From positions 14,404,100 to 14,468,099 of the forward strand of contig OY821518.1 in the NCBI GenBank assembly GCA_963682025.1: a stretch of DNA of 64,000 bases, read 5' to 3'. Position 1 is the first letter of the stretch. Each line of letters starts with the position of its first letter. Of the stretch, positions 1 to 13,200 are shown piece by piece. The translations under genes were made by a program, and so were the position numbers. The stretch comes from Cordilura impudica. Its lineage: Eukaryota > Arthropoda > Insecta > Diptera > Scathophagidae. The notes beneath the pieces are model-generated. The model was not told the origin of the DNA. It saw nothing but the letters and a program-made list of their open reading frames with translations, and made no database searches.

Positions 1-173
1 ATTTCTTTAAAACAAAGCTAAAAATTATTAATATTTCTATGGGTCTAAATTTTTTATTCTGACGATTATAATTTTGATTAAAGCAGACCATTAGGAATTT
101 AATCGAATATTTTAAATTGTAGTGTTTAAGTTTTAATTGATTAAAAATAAATATATATGCCTCGCATTTCCAG

Positions 174-453
174 ACTTCACAGCGTTATATTACTTTTGGA
201 ATCAGCGTTATTTGGTTTATTTGTGTTGGCAATAATGGTCGATCAAATGCATGCCATATTACATGATGAAACCGCTGTGGAACAGGCCCAACAAAAGGGT
301 ACATACAGACCAAATAGACGTAAATTTTATCTGCTGGCCGATGTGTTCGGTAGAAGTCATCCGGCTTGCTGGCTTTTGCCATGTACCAGTTTTTCATCGT
401 CCTCCACAACACTGCGTTATTATGATACACCTCTTCTGAGTCATGATGTTTAA
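174..453 (+). CDS. Dnz1: Terminal exon of a ZDHHC3/7-type (Dnz1-like) palmitoyltransferase
   Basis: Protein S-acyltransferases of this type transfer palmitate to cysteines of membrane proteins, usually at the Golgi. Only the last coding exon is here. The reading frame runs LHSVILLLESALFGLF (a hydrophobic membrane segment), then a cytosolic tail with DETAVEQ, NRRKFYLLADVFG and WLLPCTS, and ends at TAA 451-453. That order (last membrane helix, HAIL-DET, then F-G-R/G-x-P-x-x-W-LLP) is the known C-terminus of the ZDHHC3/7/21 group. The ATG at 157 is not the true start: TTTCCAG at 167-173 is a good splice acceptor, and the exon probably begins at 174 inside a split codon. The DHHC domain must lie in exons left of the window. 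The family assignment is firm; the symbol is by family resemblance only. Confidence 0.8.
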
Positions 454-1440
454 GTTTAAGAATAGTCATCAAATTTCTATTAAGTTTTTTTTTTTTTATT
501 AATTCCTTTTCGTTTTTAAACTTCGCTACAACTGTGTTGTATAAATACTCCTAATACTATTTATTTAAAAATGGAACTCTAATTGAATTAGTATGACGTC
601 AACAAACTTTATTCAAATTAAAAAATTTCTTAAATTTTGTTTTTTCACTCCAAAAGATTAGGTCTACTTAACTCAATTATAGTTCTTATCATGTTTCTGT
701 ACATTAATACTTTTTTGTGGTGTTTTTTTTTGGTTTGTTTTGTGTCAGTGATTGTGTTTTCTTTTTGCATAAGATTTTCAATTAGTTTTATATAATTTTG
801 AAATTTATTTATTAGCCTTAAATTTAGTTATAGTAATGCATAATCAAAATTTTTTGTTGATTATGGCTCTTAATATTTAAATAATAATAATAATAATTGT
901 AATAATAATGACAGAATTACCAACTGTATGTATCTATGAAAATAATCTTAAGCGCAGAGCCTTTACAAATATTTCCAAAAAAAATATTGATATTATGATA
1001 ATTATGAAAACCATGCATTTAGGTTTAATTGTACTCAAATTTATGAAAGCGCTAACAAATTAACTTGCCTGACGTTTGAAGTATTATTTAATACAAACGA
1101 GGGAGAAAACATTTTAACATTCTTATAAATTATCATAAAAGAATGTTAGCGATGTGAATTTGTGTATGTGTATAAATTACTATGAATATTAAAGTAGAGA
1201 GTACATATTTTACAAATAAATATTTGAAAATGGAATTGTATTTAGCACATTTATTCCTAAGAAAACATAAAAGAAAAAACAAAACCAAAGGAATTTTCTA
1301 TCATAAATAAATTTTAATTATAATAATATTATCCTTCACATTATTTAAAATCGATGTTTTAACTCTAAAAAATATGAGTTAGAGTTAAGAAACAAAAATG
1401 TATAACAAAATTTTAAGAAGTTTTTTTTAAAATTTACCAC
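454..1440 (+). other. 3' untranslated region and AT-rich flank of the Dnz1-like gene
   Basis: No gene seen. AT-rich sequence follows the stop codon. Candidate AATAAA polyadenylation signals include 1215-1220. A perfect TGACGTCA octamer (CRE-type) is at 594-601, and a short imperfect (ATA)n run lies near 886-910. How far the transcript extends cannot be read from sequence. Confidence 0.4.
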
Positions 1441-1640
1441 TAGGTAATTGCAAAAAATTCTTTAAATTTGTATGATTTTTTCCTAAAGATAAATCTTCAG
1501 ATTCGACCAATTTTTATGCCTTACTACACACATTTTTGTATTCTGATTTTTTTTGCTATAAAAAATTTTCAGAGTCTGATGATTTCAGGGTCTGATGATT
1601 TTTTTCTATAAAAAATTCTTAGATTCTGATAATTTTTTTT
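1441..1640. repeat. Degenerate minisatellite, left part
   Basis: Loose tandem units of about 35-45 bp built from phrases such as CCTATAGAAAAATCTTCAG and ATTCTGACGATTTTTT. The same array resumes at 4377, so the 1641-4376 block sits inside it. Confidence 0.7.
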
Positions 1641-1776
1641 TGATGTGTAAACATCTATAAAATCTATTTCACAATACAATCACAAAAATAGCGTAAGCGT
1701 AAGACAAAATTCGTGTGACTTACTTATGATTGTATTGTTGAAAAATTATGATATGTAATAACCTTTTTTAAAATGA
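1641..1776 (+). mobile_element. Short module carried next to A-rich arrays
   Basis: This module contains the hairpin GATGTGTAAACATC and a larger inverted pair: CACAATACAATCAC on the left and TTATGATTGTATTG on the right. It ends in ATGATATGTAATAACC, directly followed by A-rich short-unit repeats. A closely similar module occurs at 19817-19975, again directly before an A-rich array, so it looks like the front end of a dispersed element whose tail expanded. Class not recognised. Confidence 0.55.
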
Positions 1777-4376
1777 AAAACGAAAAATGAAAAATCAAAA
1801 ATAAAAAATGAAAAATAAAAAATAAAAAATGAAAAATGAAAAATAAAAAATGAAAATAAAAAATTAAAAATTAAAAATTAAAAATTAAAAATTAAAAATT
1901 AAAAATTAAAAATTAAAAATTAAAAATTAAAAATTAAAAATTAAAAATTAAAAATTAAAAATTAAAAATTAAAAATTAAAAATTAAAAATTAAAAATTAA
2001 AAATTAAAAATTAAAAATTAAAAATTAAAAATTAAAAATTAAAAATTAAAAATTAAAAATTAAAAATTAAAAATTAAAAATTAAAAATTAAAAATTAAAA
2101 ATTAAAAATTAAAAATTAAAAATTAAAAATTAAAAATTAAAACTTAAAAATTAAAAATTAAAAATTAAAAATTAAAAATTAAAAATTAAAAATTAAAAAT
2201 TAAAAATTAAAAATTAAAAATTAAAAATTAAAAATTAAAAATTAAAAATTAAAAATTAAAAATTAAAAATTAAAAATTAAAAATTAAAAATTAAAAATTA
2301 AAAATTAAAAATTAAAAATTAAAAATTAAAAATTAAAAATTAAAAATTAAAAATTAAAAATTAAAAATTAAAAATTAAAAATTAAAAATTAAAAATTAAA
2401 AATTAAAAATTAAAAATTAAAAATTAAAAATTAAAAATTAAAAATTAAAAATTAAAAATTAAAAATTAAAAATTAAAAATTAAAAATTAAAAATTAAAAA
2501 TTAAAAATTAAAAATTAAAAATTAAAAATTAAAAATTAAAAATTAAAAATTAAAAATTAAAAATTAAAAATTAAAAATTAAAAATTAAAAATTAAAAATT
2601 AAAAATTAAAAATTAAAAATTAAAAATTAAAAATTAAAAATTAAAAATTAAAAATTAAAAATTAAAAATTAAAAATTAAAAATTAAAAATTAAAAATTAA
2701 AAATTAAAAATTAAAAATTAAAAATTAAAAATTAAAAATTAAAAATTAAAAATTAAAAATTAAAAATTAAAAATTAAAAATTAAAAATTAAAAATTAAAA
2801 ATTAAAAATTAAAAATTAAAAATTAAAAATTAAAAATTAAAAATTAAAAATTAAAAATTAAAAATTAAAAATTAAAAATTAAAAATTAAAAATTAAAAAT
2901 TAAAAATTAAAAATTAAAAATTAAAAATTAAAAATTAAAAATTAAAAATTAAAAATTAAAAATTAAAAATTAAAAATTAAAAATTAAAAATTAAAAATTA
3001 AAAATTAAAAATTAAAAATTAAAAATTAAAAATTAAAAATTAAAAATTAAAAATTAAAAATTAAAAATTAAAAATTAAAAATTAAAAATTAAAAATTAAA
3101 AATTAAAAATTAAAAATTAAAAATTAAAAATTAAAAATTAAAAATTAAAAATTAAAAATTTAAAATTTAAAATGAAAAACGAAAAATGAAAAATCAAAAA
3201 TTAAAAATTAAAAATTAAAAATTAAAAATTAAAAATCAAAAATTAAAAATTAAAACTTAAAACTTAAAACTTAAAACTTAAAAATTAAAAATTAAAAACT
3301 AACAACTAAAAACTAAAAATTCTAAATTCTAAATTCAAAATTCAAAATTCAAAATTTAAAATTCAAAATTCAAAATTCAAAATTCAAAATTCAAAATTCA
3401 AAATTCAAAATTCAAAATTCAAAATTCAAAATTCAAAATTCAAAATTCAAAATTCAAAATACAAAATTCAAAATTCAAAATTCAAAATTCAAAATTCAAA
3501 ATTCAAAATTCAAAATTCAAAATTCAAAATTCAAAATTCAAAATTCAAAATTCAAAATTCAAAATTCAAAATTCAAAATTCAAAATTCAAAATTCAAAAT
3601 TCAAAATTCAAAATTCAAAATTCAAAATTCAAAATTCAAAATTCAAAATTCAAAATTCAAAATTTAAAATTCAAAATTCAAAATTCAAAATTCAAAATTC
3701 AAAATTAAAAATTGAAAATTAAAAATTAAAAATTTAAAATGAAAAACGAAAAATGAAAAATGAAAAATCAAAAATGAAAAATTAAAAATTAAAAATTAAA
3801 AATTAAAAATTAAAAATTAAAAATCAAAAATTAAAATTTAAAAATTAAAAATTAAAAATTAAAAATTAAAAACTAAAAACTAAAAATTCTAAATTCTAAA
3901 TTCTAAATTCAAAATTCAAAATTCAAAATTCAAAATTCAAAATTCAAAATTCAAAATTCAAAATTCAAAATTCAAAATTCAAAATTCAAAATTCAAAATT
4001 CAAAATTCAAAATTCAAAATTCAAAATTCAAAATTCAAAATTCAAAATTCAAAATTCAAAATTCAAAATTCAAAATTCAAAATTCAAAATTCAAAATTCA
4101 AAATTCAAAATTCAAAATTCAAAATTCAAAATTCAAAATTCAAAATTCAAAATTCAAAATTCAAAATTCAAAATTCAAAATTCAAAATTCAAAATTCAAA
4201 ATTCAAAATTCAAAATTCAAAATTCAAAATTCAAAATTCAAAATTCAAAATTCAAAATTCAAAATTCAAAATTCAAAATTCAAAATTCAAAATTCAAAAT
4301 TCAAAATTCAAAATTCAAAATTCAAAATTCAAAATTCAAAATTCAAAATTAAAAATTCAAAAATTCAAAATTCAAA
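1777..4376. repeat. 7-bp satellite array: TTAAAAA then TTCAAAA
   Basis: A mixed A-rich lead-in (AAAAATGAAAAAC units) gives way at about 1858 to near-perfect TTAAAAA units up to about 3160, with one visible variant near 2143. A transition block (AAAATGAAAAACG, then TTAAAAA, CTAAAAA and TTCTAAA) leads into TTCAAAA units at about 3340-3700. The same transition block then recurs 567 bp later (GAAAAAC at 3174 and at 3741), followed by TTCAAAA units from about 3905 to 4345. Guanine is absent over long stretches. Confidence 0.95.
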
Positions 4377-5842
4377 GAAAAATGTTCATGTTCTGAAGAT
4401 TTTTCAGATTCTGTTAATTGTTTCCTATAGAAAAACTTTCACATTGAGAAACGTTTTTTTCTGCATAAAAATCTCCAGATTTCGATTATTTTTTTCTACA
4501 GAAAAATCTTCAAGGTTTTACGATTTAATACACACAAAAATTTTTTGAAATTTCGACAACTCTTCCTATACAAATCTTTTTACTATAGATTAATTTTTTA
4601 GATTCTGGAAAATTTTTTCCTATAAAAACATACTAGTGTGATTTTTTTCTAAAGAAAAATCTTTAGATTTTGACGATTTGCAACGAAAGAAAAATTTTCA
4701 GATTTAGATACCATTTTTCCTTATCTTCATATTGTGACTATCGGATAATTATAAGATTTTTAATTTTTTCCCTGCAGCAAATTTTTCAAATTCCAAAAAT
4801 TTTTTTCAATAGAAAAATCTTCAGTTTTTGATGAATATTTCCTATAGAAGAATCTTCAGATTTTTGCAGTTTTTTCCTAAAGAAAATTTTTGAGATTCTG
4901 ACGATTTTTTCCAAAATATTTTTTTAATTTTCAGTTTTGTAATTGGAAAAATTTTCTATAAAAAATTTTTAGATTCTGAAAATCTATAGTAAAAAATAAT
5001 CATTTTTAGATTTAAAAAATTTTTTTTCTATAGAAAAATCTTCAAATTTTGAATAGAAGAATTTTCATATTCTAACGATTTTTTGTTATAGAAAAATTTT
5101 CAGATTTAAAAATTATTTCCTTTAGAAAAATCTTCATATTTTTTTTTTCTACGGAAGAAATTCTTAACTTTTTAGATTCTGAAATTTTTCTGATTTTTTC
5201 AGATAATTTTTTTTTACTTTCAGAAAAATCTTCAAATTGTGACGATTTTTTTCCTATAGAATAATTTTAGAATTTTTTTTCTGTAGAAAAATCTTTTGGT
5301 TCGAATTTTTTTTTGTTTATATTTGAAAATCTTCAGATTTTTCCAAAAGAATAATTTTCAGATTGTGATTTTTTTTTCTTAAGAAAAATCTCAAGATTCT
5401 GATTGTTTTATTATAAAATAATACTCAGATTTTGAATTTATCTCTTATAATAAAATCTTAAAATTGTTATAATTTTTTCCCGATAGAAAATCTTAAGATT
5501 TAGACATTTTTCCTAAAGAATAACTTTCAGAATCTTCAAAAGAAAAATGTTCATATTCTGGCCATTATTCAGATTCTGCTAATTGTTTCCTTTATTTTAC
5601 AGAAAAATCTTCAGATTCCGACTATTTTTTTTTACAGAAAAATCTTCAAATTTTTATGATTTGTTTCCTTCAAAAAATTCTTGAAAATTCGACAATTCTT
5701 TTCCTATACAAAATATTTTAGATTCATAAAATCTTTTTACTATAGATTTATTTTTAGATTCTGCAAAATTTTTTCCTATATAAACATATTAGTGTATTTG
5801 TGATTTTTTTGCTAAAGGAAAGTCTTTATATTTTGAAGACTG
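4377..5842. repeat. Degenerate minisatellite, right part, with internal duplication
   Basis: Tandem degenerate units with phrases such as TATAGAAAAATCTTCAG and ATTCTGACGATTTTTTCC. The order of variants at 4377-4690 (ATGTTCAT, TGTTAATTGTTTCC, CGACAACTC, TACTATAGAT, CATACTAGTGTG) is repeated at 5543-5842, showing a segmental duplication about 1.17 kb apart. Confidence 0.8.
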
Positions 5843-6300
5843 TTCAGGGCTGAATGATGGTTGGATGGTCACCTTAAAACATTGGATTGTTGGCGACAGT
5901 AATTCCGTAATTAGTTTGAATGCTTGACACCTAGGTGGCGCTAGTGTCATTATTAAGTTATTTTTTTATGACATTCTTAAACGCAAAGATCGGTTTCTAC
6001 ATTTTGTTTTTTATCGTTGTAAACTTTCTTGCAAGGTAACTTTGTTAGCTCGCGGTTAGAAATCGACCTTTGAACTGTTTCAACTTTGTATTTCTTTTTT
6101 TTTGAACCGACACAATAAAAGGAAGCTGTTTATACTCCACCATACCCATAGAAAAAATATGAATCGTGTATTATTTTTTTCCTTCATTCTTTTTCGATTT
6201 TTCAAGCTTCTGTGGTTCCAGATTGTCTGACTTTTTCCCTGGCCCTAACCTCTGATAAAGAAGGAATCAACTTAGAATTTTTTATTGGTCCTTCGAACCT
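5843..6300. other. About 455-bp segment interrupting the minisatellite
   Basis: More complex sequence than its surroundings, including GGTGGCGCTAGTGTCA and AACCGACACAATAAAAGG. The minisatellite phrases that follow 4690 in the first copy resume only at 6301 in the second, so this segment looks like an insertion. No coding potential or clear terminal repeats seen. Identity unknown. Confidence 0.4.
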
Positions 6301-6521
6301 TCCTTAAGAAACATCTTCATATTGTGACGATTTTTTTGCTAATTCCAAAATTTTTTTCAAATGTTAAATCCTCACATTTTAATGAATATTTCCTATGGAA
6401 GAATCTTAAGATTTTTGCAGTTTCGTCCTAGAGAAAATTTTTGAGATACTTAAGATTTTTTCCAAAATATTTATTTCAAAAGAAAAATCTTCAGATTCTG
6501 ACGATTTTTTTTCCTAAAAAA
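6301..6521. repeat. Minisatellite, resumed segment
   Basis: Matches 4715-4960 unit by unit (AACATCTTCATATTGTGAC, ATGAATATTTCCTAT, TTTTTGCAGTTT, AAATTTTTGAGAT), completing the duplicated block. Confidence 0.65.
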
Positions 6522-7024
6522 TCTATGCGGCCTTTTGAAAGTGGAAATTTTTGAAAGTGGAAATTTCGTTCATAATTTAGGTTACCAATTCCGATAAAGT
6601 GATTTCATATCGATTTTATGTTTTTGAAAATCTATTTTATTTGCTTTCTGAAAAACATTTTTAATAATTTCCATCTGAGCCTAATAATTATTTTTTTTAT
6701 TGGTAAAATGAAGAAAACAAATACTGGAAAAATCAAAATCGATTTGCGGAACACTGAAACGTAAATAGAACATGGCCGATAGATTCAGACAACTTTTTTC
6801 TTTAATTATTTTCCTTATTAATTATTTATCATTAGAACCTTTTCCTTTGCCAATATAATTATTTATTATTGTTTAAAACAATTTAATTTTTATGAATAAG
6901 AAATTCGTGTCTTTTTGGACGGTCATAAATCTGTAATCTAAATACAACTGCACGTCGTGGAAGATTTTCGAATTTTACATATAACGATGACAGTACAAAC
7001 ACAATTGCATGGTATTCTGCTTAC
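6522..7024. other. Probable intron, nothing recognised
   Basis: AT-rich sequence downstream (on the minus strand) of the last identified exon of the FSIP2-like gene. No further exon with a convincing splice pair and conserved frame was found here or further left. Confidence 0.35.
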
Positions 7025-7222
7025 AATGACATTTGATACGTGGCTTGGCTACACGTCTTACGTCTCGAGCCGGCTTCAAAAGTTGTTTTTGCAGTGACCA
7101 AATGATATCACTTGCTAGAGCACTGATGCACAATTTTAAATTAGATTCAAAATTAAGCGGATTGATCGCGAAGCTCAAAATCGATTTGGTGACTTGTGTA
7201 ACCAAAAACTTTCGATCAATAT
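7025..7222 (-). CDS. FSIP2-like exon 6, last one identified
   Basis: 198 bases, acceptor TTTTCATCAG, donor GTAAGC at 7024-7019. Encodes (D)IDRKFLVTQVTKSIL to PRIKCH and leaves one base over, so at least one more exon is expected. No convincing partner exon was seen at 1-7000. Confidence 0.6.
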
Positions 7223-10200
7223 CTGATGAAAAGAAATTCATTATTAACATGTAAAATGTTTGGAATATTATGAAAGATATCTACCAAGAAGTTCTTGTCT
7301 AACATCCATAATTTTATGTTCAAAGTGACATCGTATGGCTGCGAATACCCGACGTCCAATGCCGACAATTAATGCTCTCTTAAATTTGGTTACATAGTGT
7401 TCTATAAAGACTAATTCGTTGCGACACAATTCGCTGGACTGAGTTTTTTTCGCCAAACTCATAGTCGAATCCACTACTAAAGATGCCAGAGAACCCTGTA
7501 ATTTGAATTGAAATTAAATGATTTTATTTTCTTCTCCCATAGTGGCTTGTCTGCAGATTCAAATTTGGCTAGTTTTTTTTTTCATTTTTGCAGCGACAGA
7601 CCAAAGCCTCTGGTGGGAATCGAACCCACGACCCCCTCATAATAGGCGAGCACGCTACCTACTCCCCTACTTCAACAGAAGTGAGGACCAAATATTCAGT
7701 TAAGGGTCAACTTCGAGATTTCAAAAATGTGAAATCTGCTAATGAACGAAAACTCTTATTGAGAATTGAAAGAAAGAAAATAATCGAAGCTTAAATTTAA
7801 GTTTTAACACTAAACCACTTATTGATAAGTAAAGTGAAAATATTTGGCGCCCGAGCACAAACATGGAGTTTTCGTTGCTTTATCCGAAAGCCTGCACTAA
7901 CACTTCTTACAAATGCTTCGTAACCATCTTTTCACGCATTGTACTTACCGCTGGTGTTGGTAGTCTGTCTGCTACTTCTTTAAGTTCTATGGAAGGATTT
8001 ATTTGATAACTGGACGTACCAATTGTACAGTCAATTGAACAGAATGATACTTTTCCTGCAGTAGTGGCGTTAATATTTGTAGGATGCTTCAAACCCTTTT
8101 GGAAAGAAGTTATAATTTGAGTAGACCTCTAAAACAGATAATTAATTTATTAAAATATAATGAGCCTCTGGCTGTGGTGAACACACTTACAAAAATAACA
8201 AATTTTTTGGCTTCTTCAAAGAATGCCTCAATGCGTTTATAAACACTTGAAAAAGCTTTTTCGTCGGAAGATAAATCTTTGTTGAATTTCGTTAAAATAT
8301 GATGCATTATAAATTGTGCTGCTTTGTAAATGGGATCATCTGGGGTAAATGGTACCTCGAGCTGATCCTCCAAATCCAAAACGGTGTTTAAAGCTTCACA
8401 AACTTCATTGTCCAAAAGTTTTTCGAAGCTTCCATTACACAACGATCTTCTTCGGACTTCTGAGGCCGGTAATTTCGTAGCCATATTTTTGTTCGTTCTT
8501 TTCGAACGGTGTAGCATGAAATATTTCTTTCGGCCATTTGTAAATGATCTCTTTTTTATTTGCTGTTGTATTTTAATCCATTCCTCGTTATATTTTTGTT
8601 TATGATTTTCAATGAATATCCTCTTTCGCTTAGCCACTTCCTTTAACAACCTCTCGATTTTTTCCTGGTTTTCGATTCTCTCAGCCAAGCGTTTATTCCA
8701 CGATGTTATTAGTTTATCTTGTTCTTCTTGGATGCGTCTCTCGCGTAGCCGCGCCAAGTTTTTGTGCAAACGATCTTTTTTAAATTGAAAGAGCTTTTTG
8801 AGCGATATCAAGTGTTTGCGTTGTAGATCATTGCGAACATCCCAATGTTTTTGCATTTTAATATGACTTAAAGCTTTTTTATGTTCCATAGTTGCCATTT
8901 TAATGGTCTGTAACATTTCTACATATGATATTTTCTCCAGACTCTTTTCATAAAGTTTTTGAAAACGTTCCGCCTTCTGACGATCTACATATGATTTACG
9001 CATTAGTATGTCGGAAGAGGTGTGTTGTCGGGCCGCCAAATTGCCGTGATCTCGATTTGTGATGTGTTCAGCATTGGCTATTAACATGCGATCATGTTGT
9101 TCAGCTTCCTAAATGATATTAAAGATCGTTAATAAGATTTTAAAGGGCCGGCTAAACTTATCTCAACTTAAACTGAGTTAAGAGCAAAACAGATTTTTTC
9201 AGGAAGTTATTTTGATGATTATGTTATAATCAAAGTTTAATGCCGCCCGTATTCTGTTGTTACTTGTTACTTTTTTTACGTTCAGAAAACATCAATTGAT
9301 TTTCAGATATAATCGATTGTATTTCAGTAAACAACAATTGAAAAAGGTGTTATAGAATACAGGCACAAGTAATCGTTGATTATATATAATTATTTAGATT
9401 CCAAATTATACTCAGGCCTAGTTTTTAGTATGTAAGTTAAACTTAGTTTAGTTAAACTCAGTTGTATTTAACATTTATAGTTTTTAAACTATTTAACTAA
9501 AGCGTCAAAAATCTTAAGCTTAGTTGACATCCTTAATTTTTTTTGTGATATAATTTGATTGGCGCTAGCTTCAGCTAGTCATAATGCCAGGTTATTCCGA
9601 GGTATTATGGAGCCCTACACAACCTATCTCTTCGCAAGTGAGGTTAGGGAGAACGTTTTGATTTTAATCCTTAAAACTGTCAAAACGATCGGTTATGTAA
9701 AATAACCAGAAAGCATGCATTTCGGTATATAACCTAAATGCATGCTGATCAGCAACCGCTCGGATCAAAAAACAACCACCGAAACGTTTTATCCCTCACC
9801 CGGAAATAAAAGAAACGACGAAGACGACATTTATTTGATGATACGTAAATTACTGCGGAAAGCATGAACTTAGGTACATATCCCAACTTCATGCCAAGCA
9901 GCAACCACGAAGCTCCCAAACTAAAAAACCGCAACGTTTTTCCCTTTAGAAAAACTTTTTTAAAAAATGTAAATCAACTGTCACTTAATTAAAGTTTTCA
10001 ATTGTCAAAATCAATTCGATACAATTCCAACACAATTCACATTCCAATACAATTAATATATAAGTCAAAACCAAAGATTAATTATATTTCTTAAAATAGT
10101 CAAATTCAACTATTACTTGTAGATCTTTTAATAGTTAAAGCAACAATTTTCTCTGTTCTGCTGTCAACTGGACAATAGACTTCAAATGGATGTGATATAC

Positions 10201-13200
10201 TAGAGAAGCGGGTAGATCGAACTGAAACTCGGGCACTTGGAATGTGTTCACTAGTATCAAAAGAATATTTCCCATGGTTAGTATCTATATAACAATGTTA
10301 CACAACTCACATTTCGACGATGTTCCATCAAGTCAATAGAGTTGGATACCCTATTGTCATTTATGAGCACCTACGCCCTCCGTTGTACACGGTCCAGAAG
10401 CTCTAAAATATACTTTGAGGCTCCTGTCCATTTATGAGAATTGTATTCCATTTTCGGTCGGATGTAAGTGGTATAGATTTTACGATCAGAAGGAGTGAAG
10501 TAAATTAGAAGTATAAGGTGCATATTATGAGCAACTTTCGATTTTCGATTGTGGTCGATCGAACTAATTTTCATTTGGTATTATGACGCACATTCGATAA
10601 AATAACACTATTGTGAATTTCACTCAATTGGATTATTCACAATAGTACATATTTATCAACTGGCACTATAAATAAACATTGTTTGTTTACAAATTTATTA
10701 AAGAAAAAAATAATTAATTATTTATTAACATGGAATTATGGTTTTATGATCGTCTGATGAAGATGAATGCTTCGTCATTAGAGATGCTTCCACCATGTTG
10801 GAAATGGATTCCACTACGTAAGTATGCGAAGTTTTAACAAGGGTACTATTTGTTTACAGATTTATACCAAATTTTCGACTGCAAGGAGGCGTTTATGGTG
10901 CAAGTGCAAGTACGAGTTTATGTGATATAGATTCAGGTTCAAACCTCACGGCCGCCCTAAGTAGAAAAATTTCATAAAGAAACAATCTATTCAATTATAA
11001 CATAACAATTATCACAATGTTCAATAAATCGCTGATGAAGGCAGCAATACCAGAAACCGGTCCGATTAAGAATACAGTGTAGTTATGAATTTTAGTAATA
11101 TATGCCTTCTTCTTCTCTACCATGCACCATTGAAAATTTTTGTGCCGTTTTAGAAAACCAAGGCACTTGAATGCTTCCTTCGACACTTGAAAAAGAAGAT
11201 CGTTCCAACGGATATCGCATCGAATTCTGATGCCCAGAACATCAATAGTATCCGATTCCTCAATACCTATACCACACATATATGCAGACGACATTGTTGT
11301 ATCCATCAACCCTGTTCGCTTTACCCCACTCAGATATTGTCAATATGTTTTGATTGGGAATGTCATTCATTGTCAACCTTTTCCTCAATTAGAGGAAAAT
11401 TAATAAAAATTCTTTAGATAGGATTGAAGGTTTGACTAAGGTCATTCAGAAAGATTAGAAAAAGGGAAAAAGGATGAAGCCGTCAATAACAATACGTATT
11501 GTGCGATCTGTGAGAAAAATCGATATAAATAGACACCAAATTCAATAAGCTTTGATATTAATGCACCGTGCCACACTCGATCGAACGCCTTGGAAATATC
11601 TAGCGCAATCACTTTACCAAAATTGTGAATGTTCTCCAGCTCTCCTGTAGAACGACTTCTGCGGAGGCCTTATTGTCGATCATTAAGGAGTGAGTTGGCC
11701 TCTTGATAGTTTATGGTAATAAATCATGTTCTTTACCACTTTTAGGAGCGCAGAACAGATTGCAATTGGGGGGGGCAATTTTCAGGGTTATTAGCCTTAC
11801 CCTTTTTAGGGATTGGTAGCACATTGGCAACTTTCTAGCAAGAGGGAAAGACACCCGCACGGTATGAGGAACGGAAAAGGTTGACCAATGGACTAGCTAG
11901 CATCAAATTCGTCAATTAATTGTAGTTCTTTAAATAGTCAAAATCAATGAAATAGTCAAAATTAATCGAATTTAAAATCAACGACAAATCAGAGTTTTTT
12001 AAATAGTCTAAACGATTAACCGTAGTTCTAGAAATAAAAAAAATCAGCTATTTACCGTAGCACTGTGGCTGAAATTTTGATATCATTGGCCAAGAGTCAA
12101 ATTTTGTCACCGATTTTTGTAGCTAATATATCCAAATTGAGGTAGGCGAAAAATTAGGTTAAACTTTTGCCAATTGTGGGCGTGGCATGCTGTGAAACTC
12201 AACTGTTTTTTCTGTAACAAATAACTTTAGACACAAACACAATTTTGCAGCATAAAAAATACTTGCTGGTTGTTAGGATGTTTTGCATCCATTAACACAA
12301 TCACTCGCCCTTAATTTGCGAACCAATTAGTGTCAATGCACAAACACGAACTTAAAATATAACTGAACTCGAACCTGTTTATTGTTCATGTTCTGTTTTT
12401 TCGCAGTACACGAGTCAGAACACGAACTTAAAATATCACTGAACTCGAACCTGTTTATTGTTCATGTTCTGTTTTTTCGCAGTACACGAGCCAGAACACG
12501 AACTTAAAATATCACTGAACTCGAGCCTGTTTTTGTTCATGTTTTGTTTTTTGTGTGGTTTATGTGTGTTCGAAACAAAAAATACGTGATAGAAAAATGT
12601 TCGTGTAGATAACGAAATATTAAAACGAAACACAGTCATGATGTGTTCGGCACCGTACAATATTTAGAAACACACATAATTGATATGAAAATAAAAATAT
12701 TTGTTTGTTGGTCTGAGACTTGTTTGTTTACATATACATATGTACGAGTTTTTTATTCAGTGTGTGTTTTTTTTCTGAACTATGCCTATAAGTATACAAT
12801 GGTGTGTTAAATTTGTGCTTTATGTATTTTATAGCTTATTATAATTATCATTATTTGTTCTATTACCAGTAATGATATCTGCTTACATAATACACCACCC
12901 TTTTTATATATTTGTATGTAAATAAGAATCTCAATGGAAACACAAGTTAAATTTAAATGGAAACACAAGTTAAATTTTTTTTTATAAATGGGGATGTGGT
13001 CGTTCTTCCGGACAAAAACAACACAAAAATGTAGTATGTGAAAATATTTCGGACTCAGATATATTCATGGTATAATTTGTACCATTGCGATTGAAAAATA
13101 TTTTGGAAGATTCAGAGCCTTCGACTAGTACAACGCAAACAAAAAATATTTGGAGAAATGAGACACCATATTTTAAAAATACTGCAGGCCAATCAAATTT

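Noticed and set aside
594..601. TGACGTCA as a functional CRE
   Set aside because: A single perfect octamer in a 3' region has no supporting context; mentioned only as a sequence fact.
7033..7254. Plus-strand frame opposite FSIP2-like exon 6
   Set aside because: It is the antisense shadow of an exon with proper splice sites and has no domain of its own.
7590..7690. A genuine tRNA gene
   Set aside because: B box and part of an A box are present, but there is no complete cloverleaf, and the sequence continues into a body shared with the copy at 44062. A SINE fits better.
8384..8605. Plus-strand frame inside FSIP2-like exon 3
   Set aside because: Antisense to a 306-codon coding exon; no recognisable motif.
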